Assembly: GCA_019245995.1 (NCBI GenBank)
Contig: JAFAQW010000192.1
Span: forward strand, 1-7,560
From: Vulcanimicrobiota bacterium
GTDB taxonomy: Bacteria > Vulcanimicrobiota > Vulcanimicrobiia > Vulcanimicrobiales > Vulcanimicrobiaceae
Reading direction: 5' to 3'
DNA length: 7,560 nt
Shown here in pieces: positions 1 to 5,686 of the stretch. Both the position numbers and the translations under genes were made by a program. The notes beneath the pieces are model-generated. The model made no database searches. It worked only from the letters and a program-made list of their open reading frames with translations, and was not told the origin of the DNA. Position 1 is the stretch's first letter, and every line of letters begins with the position of its first letter.

Positions 1-682
1 GCTCCCGCAAGCGCGCGAGATATCCCGGATGGGGAGCGATCAGTCCCATGTTCGCCGGGTACGGCTCGACGACGACCGCTGCGATGTCGTGCGGGTTGCG
101 TTCGAACGCGGACTCGACCGCCGCCGCGTCGTTGAACGGAAGCACGATTGTGTCGGCCGCGGAACCGTGGGTGACTCCCGGTGAATCCGGCGTCCCATGC
201 GTTAACGCGCCCGAGCCGGACCCGATCAAGAACACGTCCGCATGACCGTGATAGCAGCCCGCAAACTTCAAGATCTTCGGGCGGCGCGTGAAACCGCGGG
301 CCAACCGGATAGCGCTCATCGTCGCTTCGGTTCCGCTCGAAACGAATCGCAGCCGTTCCATTGAGGGCATCACGGCCGCGATCGATTCCGCGAGCTCGCT
401 CTCGAGTTCGGTCGGCGCGCCGAACGACGTGCCTCGTAGCGCCGTATTGGCGATGGCGCGTGCGATCGCCGGCGGCGCATGTCCGAAGAGCAGCGCACCC
501 CACGACATCATGTAATCGAGATACTCGTGACCGTCGAGATCGTACAGCATCGCGCCCGCACCGCTCTTGATAAAAACGGGCGAAAGGCCGACTGCGCCAA
601 GTGCGCGCACCGGCGAATTCACGCCCCCCGCAATGGTCTTTCGGGCGCGCGCGAAGGCGGCGATCGAACGCTCTAGCCTCAT
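1..682 (-). CDS. hemL: Glutamate-1-semialdehyde 2,1-aminomutase (HemL), N-terminal 227 residues; 3' end outside window
   Basis: PLP-dependent enzyme that converts glutamate-1-semialdehyde to 5-aminolevulinate, the first committed tetrapyrrole precursor in the C5 pathway; cytosolic. I translated this frame by hand because it has no stop inside the window. Family hallmarks are visible: GGVNSPVRA near residues 19-27, the phosphate-binding SSGTEATMSAIRLARG around 115-130, GCYHGHAD around 142-149, the gating-loop segment PDSPGV around 165-170, and VEPYPANMG around 208-216, where most homologues have VEPVAGNMG. The catalytic PLP lysine lies in the missing half (the family is about 430 residues long). 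The start ATG overlaps the stop of the upstream MobA-like gene as ATGA, and a G-rich stretch (GGGGG) sits 4 bases upstream as a likely ribosome binding site. It is the last visible gene of the hem operon. The family call is firm; other class III aminotransferases lack this motif combination. Confidence 0.96.
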   Translation of the reverse strand, partial: MRLERSIAAFARARKTIAGGVNSPVRALGAVGLSPVFIKSGAGAMLYDLDGHEYLDYMMSWGALLFGHAPPAIARAIANTALRGTSFGAPTELESELAESIAAVMPSMERLRFVSSGTEATMSAIRLARGFTRRPKILKFAGCYHGHADVFLIGSGSGALTHGTPDSPGVTHGSAADTIVLPFNDAAAVESAFERNPHDIAAVVVEPYPANMGLIAPHPGYLARLRE

Positions 683-1278
683 GCGACCCCCAGCGCGGAG
701 AGATCGTTCGGGTGGTTCACGTTGACGAAATACTGCGCGGGCAAGGAAACGAAACGCACGGGGAGGCGTTCGATTAACGCGCGCATGGAGCGGCGACGAT
801 CGCGCCGCAGCGCGCGCGACGCATCGAGTATGGCGCCGCGCCGATAGAGCGCCGCGAGCGGCTCGACCGACCCGTCGTGAATCGGCACGACGGCGTCGTC
901 CCCCGGCCGCCACGCGGCCGCGAGCGCGTGCAGTACGCCGGCATCGATCGCCGGCAAATCGGCGGCTGCGACGACGACGTACTCGCAGCAAAGCGTGTCG
1001 CACGTCTCGAGCAATGCGAACAGCGGCCCGCGATAGGGCCGGCGATCGATCGAAACAGTGGCGGCCAAGGACGCCGCGATCTCTGCCGGCAACGCGCGGT
1101 CCGCCAGAACCCTGATCGGCCAACCGGTTTTCTTCAGCGCTTCGTACGTGCGCACGAGCATCGGCGTCCCGTCAATCGGGTGAAACAATTTTCCAGGAAA
1201 GCGGCGAGCGGCGCCCCCGGCCAGCAACAGAATCTCGGTATTGCCGGCGGCGGGCGACTCAGGCATGGCGCCGCGCAT
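679..1278 (-). CDS. MobA-like nucleotidyltransferase (molybdenum cofactor guanylyltransferase family)
   Basis: 199 residues, the normal length for MobA-type NTP transferases, which attach GMP or CMP to molybdopterin. Visible features: the nucleotide-binding loop LLLAGGAARRFPGKL (residues 17-31), GTPML (37-41), GPLFALLE (84-91), a metal-binding AADLP (106-110), VEPLAALYRR (138-147), RRSMRALIERL (162-172) and a closing NVNHPNDL (186-193) like the NxNTPEDL of MobA. The usual R-M-G-x-D-K of the loop is replaced by R-F-P-G-K, so the nucleotide or acceptor may differ. I therefore give no gene symbol; a MocA-like or other NTP_transf_3 role is possible. The first ATG overlaps the hemB stop by 20 bases. 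A second in-frame ATG at 1266 (MPESP...) overlaps it by 8 and fits the compact N-terminus of the family as well. Neither has a clear Shine-Dalgarno sequence, suggesting coupling to hemB translation. The downstream hemL start overlaps its stop by 4 bases. Confidence 0.85.
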   Translation of the reverse strand: MRGAMPESPAAGNTEILLLAGGAARRFPGKLFHPIDGTPMLVRTYEALKKTGWPIRVLADRALPAEIAASLAATVSIDRRPYRGPLFALLETCDTLCCEYVVVAAADLPAIDAGVLHALAAAWRPGDDAVVPIHDGSVEPLAALYRRGAILDASRALRRDRRRSMRALIERLPVRFVSLPAQYFVNVNHPNDLSALGVA

Positions 1279-2227
1279 AGTCTGCCGCGAAGTACGTGAT
1301 CACGATGTCCGCCCCCGCGCGCACGAACGAGGTCAAGAGCTCGTCGACCGCCCGAGCGCCGTCGAGCCAGCCGCGCTGGATCGCGCCTTGCAGCATGGCA
1401 TACTCGCCGCTGACGTTGTAGACGGCCAGCGGCACGTCGAAGCGGTCGCGCGCCGCGCGCACCACGTCGAGATAGGGCAGTCCAGGCTTGATCATGACGA
1501 TGTCCGCGCCTTGTTCGACGTCCAGCGCGATTTCGCGCAAGGCCTCGCGGGCGTTGGGCGGATCCATCTGATACGACCGCCGGTCGCCGAACTGCGGCGC
1601 GGATCCCGCCGCTTCGCGAAACGGTCCGTAGAATGCCGACGCATACTTCGCGCTGTACGCCATGATCGCGACGCCGGTGTAAGCATCGCAGTCGAGCGCC
1701 GCGCGAATCGCGCCGATCCGTCCGTCCATCATGTCCGAGGGCGCCACCACGTCGGCGCCCGCGCCGGCGTAACTGCGCGCGATCCGCACCAACAGCTGGA
1801 CCGTGGCGTCGTTCTCCACGTTGCCGCGTTCGTCGAGGAGCCCGCAGTGGCCGTGATCGGTATACTCGCACGCGCACACGTCGGCCATCACGACGATTTC
1901 CGGCAACGCACGCTTCAGCGCGACGATCGTCTGCTGCACGACCCCGTCCGTTGCGTAACTGCCGCTCGCTTGCGCGTCCTTCTGCGCGGGAATTCCGAAA
2001 AGCAACACGCTGCGGACGCCGAGCGCGAAGATTTCGCGGGCGTAATCCACGGCCTCGTGGACCGTCAGGCGCGCGATTCCCGGCATGGCCTCGATCGGCC
2101 CCGCGTCGCTCGCGCGCTCGGCGACGAAGATCGGCTGCACGAGTTGATCGACGGCGATCCGGTGCTCGCGAACGAGCGCACGCACTACCTCGCCGCGGCG
2201 CAGGCGTCGCGGTCGCAGCGTGATCAT
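1259..2227 (-). CDS. hemB: Porphobilinogen synthase (5-aminolevulinate dehydratase, HemB), zinc-type
   Basis: Condenses two 5-aminolevulinate molecules into porphobilinogen; cytosolic, normally an octamer. It has 322 residues, the family's normal size. The cysteine-rich metal site DVCACEYTDHGHCG has Cys118, Cys120 and Cys128, marking the zinc-dependent class rather than the Mg-only class, whose cysteines are replaced by aspartates. The two Schiff-base lysines are visible as Lys194 in AYSAKYAS and Lys247 in MIKPGLPYLD. The RRSYQMDPPNAREAL segment (216-230) is also typical. The start ATG forms an ATGA overlap with the end of the upstream SirC-HemC gene, and a GGAAG ribosome binding site lies 7 bases upstream inside that gene. 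It supplies the substrate of HemC encoded just before it, and uses the product of HemL encoded two genes later. Nothing is missing or broken. Confidence 0.98.
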   Translation of the reverse strand: MITLRPRRLRRGEVVRALVREHRIAVDQLVQPIFVAERASDAGPIEAMPGIARLTVHEAVDYAREIFALGVRSVLLFGIPAQKDAQASGSYATDGVVQQTIVALKRALPEIVVMADVCACEYTDHGHCGLLDERGNVENDATVQLLVRIARSYAGAGADVVAPSDMMDGRIGAIRAALDCDAYTGVAIMAYSAKYASAFYGPFREAAGSAPQFGDRRSYQMDPPNAREALREIALDVEQGADIVMIKPGLPYLDVVRAARDRFDVPLAVYNVSGEYAMLQGAIQRGWLDGARAVDELLTSFVRAGADIVITYFAADYARRHA

Positions 2228-3678
2228 GCCGCTTCTTCCGCGACGCGGCGGCCGAGCGCCTGCGCCTCGGCGATGCCGGCGATTGGCGCTTCGAGGGCGC
2301 AGCGCCGGAGGGTTCCGTCGCGCGCTGCGACCAGCGTCACGCGGATCCTTCCGTCGCGCAATTCAGCGTGAATGCCGATCGGGGCGCTGCAACCGGCCCG
2401 CAACTGCGACAGCGCGGAGCGTTCGCACTGCACGCATAGTTCGCTCGCGGCGTCGTTGACGACGGATCCGATGGTCGCGCGCAACCACTCGTCTTGGGCT
2501 CGCGCCGTTACCGCCAGCGCGCCCTGTCCGACCGCCGGCACGAGCGCGTCGATTGGAAACGGCACGGTGTGCGTGGCGCGAACGCGCAGCCGCTTCAACC
2601 CTGCCATGGCGAGAACGATCGCGTCGTATTCGCCCTCGACCAGTTTCTTCAGCCGCGTATCCACGTTTCCGCGGATGCTTTCGTAGCGCACGTCCGGACG
2701 GAGGGCGGCAAGCTGTTCCCGGCGCCGCGGGCTCGACGTGCCGACCACGGCATTTGCGGGCAGCGATTCAAACGAGTGAAAGCGTTCGCTGCAAAAGGCG
2801 TCGCGCGGATCTTCGCGCGCGCCGACGGCGCAGAGGGAGATGTCGTCGGACAGGGTGCTGGGGAGGTCCTTGCAGGAATGGACCGCGTAATCTGCGCGCT
2901 TGTCGCGCAACGCTCGCTCGAGCTCCTTGACAAAGACGTTCACCTCGCCGAGCTCGTCGATCGGTTTCTCCCGGTGCGCGTCGCCGTGCGTCGTGATCGG
3001 CAACATCGTCGTGGCGATGCCGTGCCGCGCGAGCAACGCTGCAATCGCGCGGCTCTGAATCGTCGCGAGCGGGCTTCGCCGCGTGGCGCAAACGAGAGTC
3101 GCCGACTGCATCGCCGCCAGTTCGCCGATGGTTTTTCGGTTGAGCTCCTCGAGAATATCGGAGCGTTCGTCGGCGGGGAAGGCATCCTTCACGTAGCCAC
3201 GGATGCGAGCAAAGTTTGCCGCGGCCTCCCCATACTCCGTACCGAGGTGCTGCGCGAGTTCGCGAGCAATGCGTGCGGCGAGCCCGGGCGCGCCGCCGCC
3301 GCTGTCGACGTTGATCGTCAAATCGCCGATCCGCTGTGTCGCCGGAATCGTGAAATCGCCCCGCGCGGCGTCGGACGCATCGGAGACGAGGACGCCGCGT
3401 GCGCGCGCGTCCGCCACGACCCGCGCGTTGACGTCTCGGCTGTTCGTGGCCGCGATCGCAAGCGCGGCGTGCGACAAATCGCCGCTATCGTAGGCGCGCG
3501 CCGCGTGACTGATTCGGCCCTGAGCCACAAGCAATTCAAGGCGCGGCACGATCTCCGGCGCCACGACCAAAATCGGAAAGCCTGCCGCTAGGAGCGCTTC
3601 AGCCTTGCGAGCGGCGACCTCGCCTGCGCCGACGATGATGGCGCGCCGGCCGTTGGGCCGCAGAGAAATGGGGAGCAT
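2224..3678 (-). CDS. hemC: Fused precorrin-2 dehydrogenase (siroheme synthase N-terminal, SirC/Met8-like) and hydroxymethylbilane synthase (HemC)
   Basis: 484 residues in one uninterrupted frame carrying two enzymes. Residues 1-165 are a SirC/CysG-N domain: start MLPISLRPNGR, NAD-binding IIVGAGEVAARKAEALL (14-30), VVAPE (38-42), the acidic SDASDAARGDF segment (99-109) and SGGGAPGLAARIARELA (126-142). This domain oxidises precorrin-2 to sirohydrochlorin and may insert iron. After a linker, residues about 193-484 are HemC, which polymerises four porphobilinogens to hydroxymethylbilane. Its features are ATRRSPLA (198-205), TTHGD (229-233), VHSCKDLPS with catalytic Asp271 (266-274), GTSSPRRR (313-320), RGNVDTRL (336-343), VGQGALAV (383-390) and the dipyrromethane-cofactor Cys430 in RAGCSAPIG. 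The loop usually reading GGKGLF is GEVNVF here. The start at 3678 matches the usual N-terminus of SirC proteins; the frame stays open upstream to 3909 but that part is not SirC-like. The first gene of the operon, it overlaps hemB by 4 bases. Confidence 0.93.
   Translation of the reverse strand: MLPISLRPNGRRAIIVGAGEVAARKAEALLAAGFPILVVAPEIVPRLELLVAQGRISHAARAYDSGDLSHAALAIAATNSRDVNARVVADARARGVLVSDASDAARGDFTIPATQRIGDLTINVDSGGGAPGLAARIARELAQHLGTEYGEAAANFARIRGYVKDAFPADERSDILEELNRKTIGELAAMQSATLVCATRRSPLATIQSRAIAALLARHGIATTMLPITTHGDAHREKPIDELGEVNVFVKELERALRDKRADYAVHSCKDLPSTLSDDISLCAVGAREDPRDAFCSERFHSFESLPANAVVGTSSPRRREQLAALRPDVRYESIRGNVDTRLKKLVEGEYDAIVLAMAGLKRLRVRATHTVPFPIDALVPAVGQGALAVTARAQDEWLRATIGSVVNDAASELCVQCERSALSQLRAGCSAPIGIHAELRDGRIRVTLVAARDGTLRRCALEAPIAGIAEAQALGRRVAEEAA
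2235..2239 (-). promoter_or_regulatory. Ribosome binding site for hemB (GGAAG)
   Basis: On the minus strand GGAAG lies 7 bases before the hemB ATG, inside the last codons of the SirC-HemC gene. Together with the ATGA overlap, it supports the hemB start and allows re-initiation by ribosomes finishing the upstream gene. Confidence 0.5.
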
Positions 3679-3724
3679 TTCGAACGCACAAAGACTTCTT
3701 TCTACGGCGGTCAAAAGGCCTTTC
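3679..3724. other. Divergent start region between the hem operon and the glycosyltransferase
   Basis: If the plus-strand glycosyltransferase starts at the GTG at 3725, only 46 bases separate the two divergent start codons; if it starts at the ATG at 3668, the genes overlap by 11 bases. Either way there is no room for two full promoters between them, so at least one promoter must lie inside the other gene's 5' coding part. I found no convincing -35/-10 pair on either strand. A perfect 10-base palindrome, AAAGGCCTTT, sits at 3714-3723. Confidence 0.5.
3713..3718 (+). promoter_or_regulatory. Possible ribosome binding site deciding the glycosyltransferase start (AAAAGG)
   Basis: AAAAGG lies 6 bases before the GTG at 3725, a good spacing, whereas the ATG at 3668 has only CAGAGAA directly abutting it. 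This favours the GTG start, but the match to the Shine-Dalgarno consensus is partial. Confidence 0.4.
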
Positions 3725-5392
3725 GTGCTGCGTTCGCACGCCGTCGAGGCACCGGTCCGCGCTGCGATCGTCGGCGCCGTCGTCGCGGCGCTCATTACGC
3801 TTCCCGGCTTGGGCGCCGGCACGCTGTGGGACAACAGCGAAACGGCGTACGGCGAAGTGGCGCGTGAGATTCTGGTCACGCACGACTGGGTCGTCATGCA
3901 CCTCAACAACGCGCCCTACTTCGTCCAGCCCCCGCTCTACTTTTGGATTGGCGCGCTCTTCGCGTTGCAGTTCGGCGTCACGGCCTTTGCCCTGCGACTT
4001 TCCTCGGCACTCGCGACGATCGCGCTCTCGGCGTTCACGGGATACGCCGTGGGCCGGCAAGCCGGCGGTCGCATCGGCGCGTACGCCGCCGTAATTCTCT
4101 CGACGTGTCTAATGCAAGTCGTCATCGGACGCCTCGCGATCATGGACGGCCTGCTCGACCTCACCGTGGCGATGACGATTCTTTGGTGGTTTCGCGGCCT
4201 CGAGACAGGGCGCGACCGTTATTTCGTTTTCGGATGGATCGCCGCAGGCGTTGGTTTCCTCGCCAAGGGGCTGGTCGCGCCCGTCGTAGCGTTGCTGGTC
4301 ACCGTCCCGTACTATGCGTGGAACCGGCGCGCAGAGCCAACGAACCTTCCGATGGCGCGCGCGTGGTCGCTCGGCCTGATCGGTTTTTTCGCGGTCGTCA
4401 CTCCGTGGCCGGTTGCGGTTGCGACGCACGACGGGTTCGGCGCGTTGCGCACGCTGATCGGCGAATACACGGTCGGACGATATCTCGGCGTGATCGAGAA
4501 CCAGTCTGGTCCGATCTGGTACTACGTGCCGGTCATCATCTTGGCGTTCTTTCCTTGGATCGCGTTCTTTCCGGCGGCGGTCGTTTTTGCCGTCAGGCAG
4601 TTGCGCGGCGCCGGATCGCCGCCCGAACACTCGCGCCTGTTGCGCCTGAGTTTCGTCTGGATCGTCGCTCCGCTGCTCTTCTTTAGTTTCGGCCGCACGA
4701 AACTGCCCAACTACGTCGCCCTGGAATTTCCGGCGCTCGCGACCGTTACGGCAATTTACTTCGACGGACTCGTGCGCCGTGGCGCCACGCGCTCCGCCGC
4801 GATTTCGGCCGCCATCGTACCCGTGACCATCGGCGCGTTGGCGTTGGCCATCGTGCTCTTCACCCGCAACAATCGATTGACGGCGGAGGTGACGGCGGCG
4901 GTTCCGCCGCTGACGGGAATGGCGCTAGCGATCTTTGCCGGTTCCGTGCTGACGGCGTGGCTCGTGGCGCACGCGCGCACCGTGCGCGCCGCGCCGTACG
5001 CGCTCGCCGTCGCGTGCGTCGTCGCGGTGGACGTGGTGGCCGTGACCGTGTTCCCTCACGCCGAGGTGTTCAAGCCGGTGCCGCGCCTGGCCGCGCTGAT
5101 CAACCGCGAGCGGCAGCCCGGCGACGTGGTCGCGATTCAAGGCGTTTCGGGCGGCAACGCGCTGCTCTTTTACACGCGACCCGAAGTCCGGACGCTGGCT
5201 CCTCCAAATGACGGGGATCCGCAACTTGGAGCGTTGGATCCGCGCGGCGTAATCTGCAACGCCCCACGCGCGTGGGTCGTGGCACCGGCGAGGCGCGCTA
5301 TGGGCGACCCGACATACGGTCGGCACCGCCGCGTTATCGCGGTGGATCGGACCGCGGCGCTCCTTCTGTACGACGGCTCACGCTGTCATTAG
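3725..5392 (+). CDS. Integral-membrane glycosyltransferase, ArnT/PMT-like GT-C superfamily
   Basis: About 555 residues from the GTG start. Enzymes of this family move a sugar from a polyprenyl-phosphate donor onto a lipid, glycan or protein on the outer face of the cytoplasmic membrane. Visible: a first membrane helix (about 12-30); the acidic loop LWDNSETAYGEVAREIL (34-50), which corresponds to the D/E-rich catalytic loop DExRYAEIAREM of ArnT-like enzymes; VQPPLYFWIGA (67-77), matching the KPPLyyw motif; RLAIMDGLLDL (136-146); FLAKGLVAP (178-186); and TKLPNYVALEFPALA (325-339). Roughly eleven to twelve hydrophobic helices are followed by a soluble C-terminal part (about 450-555). The substrate cannot be read from the sequence, and no lipid A or aminoarabinose genes are nearby. 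Alternative starts are ATG 3668 and ATG 3605; both place the start inside the divergent SirC-HemC gene. It is a lone plus-strand gene between two minus-strand operons, and its TAG stop interlocks with the neighbour's stop. Confidence 0.87.
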   Translation: MLRSHAVEAPVRAAIVGAVVAALITLPGLGAGTLWDNSETAYGEVAREILVTHDWVVMHLNNAPYFVQPPLYFWIGALFALQFGVTAFALRLSSALATIALSAFTGYAVGRQAGGRIGAYAAVILSTCLMQVVIGRLAIMDGLLDLTVAMTILWWFRGLETGRDRYFVFGWIAAGVGFLAKGLVAPVVALLVTVPYYAWNRRAEPTNLPMARAWSLGLIGFFAVVTPWPVAVATHDGFGALRTLIGEYTVGRYLGVIENQSGPIWYYVPVIILAFFPWIAFFPAAVVFAVRQLRGAGSPPEHSRLLRLSFVWIVAPLLFFSFGRTKLPNYVALEFPALATVTAIYFDGLVRRGATRSAAISAAIVPVTIGALALAIVLFTRNNRLTAEVTAAVPPLTGMALAIFAGSVLTAWLVAHARTVRAAPYALAVACVVAVDVVAVTVFPHAEVFKPVPRLAALINRERQPGDVVAIQGVSGGNALLFYTRPEVRTLAPPNDGDPQLGALDPRGVICNAPRAWVVAPARRAMGDPTYGRHRRVIAVDRTAALLLYDGSRCH

Positions 5393-5673
5393 CGGATAAA
5401 AGGCAACGCGCACGGGTGCGCCTCATAGGCCAGTAAATTCTGCGCGATCGTCGTGTCCTCTTGTAGCAGCTCGACGAGTTCATCGCTGGAGGCGCACTCG
5501 AAGATCCCGATGCCGCCCTGGTCATCCAGAAAGGGCCCCGCAATCAGTACGCGTCTATGGTCGAACTGTTCGCGGAGAAAATCGCGGTGTGCGACGATTC
5601 GGTCCTGTTCCTGAAAGGCGCGGCCCTGGACCCAGTTTGAGCCGGGCCGGTAAATGACCGCAAAGAACGTCAT
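5389..5673 (-). CDS. YciI-like (YCII domain) small protein
   Basis: 94 residues, the normal length for the YCII family, a ferredoxin-like-fold group with a conserved His/Asp pair; its cellular function is generally unknown. Visible: FFAVIYRPG strand (3-11), VAHRDFLREQ (27-36) with the conserved His29, the hallmark VLIAGPFLDDQGGIGIFE (42-59), and a second acidic site near Asp73 in QEDTTIAQN. It follows the cytochrome b-c gene by 13 bases, so it is probably the last gene of that operon. No clear Shine-Dalgarno sequence precedes its ATG. Its TAA stop shares four bases with the stop region of the convergent glycosyltransferase. Whether it has a role in respiration or is only co-transcribed cannot be told from sequence. 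Confidence 0.88.
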   Translation of the reverse strand: MTFFAVIYRPGSNWVQGRAFQEQDRIVAHRDFLREQFDHRRVLIAGPFLDDQGGIGIFECASSDELVELLQEDTTIAQNLLAYEAHPCALPFIR

Positions 5674-5686
5674 GCCAAACGCGCGG

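Noticed and set aside
48..676. Several short plus-strand frames at the left edge
   Set aside because: They are complement readings of hemL, whose minus-strand frame is open across the entire segment and carries the expected motifs.
1134..1877. 247-codon minus-strand frame across hemB and the MobA-like gene
   Set aside because: Off-frame reading of two well-supported genes; extremely Arg-rich.
1241..2371. 376-codon open frame on the plus strand opposite hemB
   Set aside because: Antisense shadow of a GC-rich gene: Arg/Ala/His-rich translation with no domain, covering a clear HemB on the other strand.
2494..3591. 365-codon open frame on the plus strand opposite the SirC-HemC gene
   Set aside because: Arg-rich shadow with no recognisable motif; the minus strand has a complete two-domain enzyme.
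3605..3667. Longest possible start of the glycosyltransferase
   Set aside because: It would reach about 74 bases into the SirC-HemC gene and adds a non-hydrophobic, non-family N-terminus.
3679..3909. 77-residue N-terminal extension of the SirC-HemC frame
   Set aside because: The extension has no SirC similarity, lies over the 5' end of the divergent glycosyltransferase, and the methionine at 3678 matches the normal SirC N-terminus.
5380..5400. Search for a terminator at the convergent gene ends
   Set aside because: No GC-rich hairpin followed by a T run is visible on either strand.
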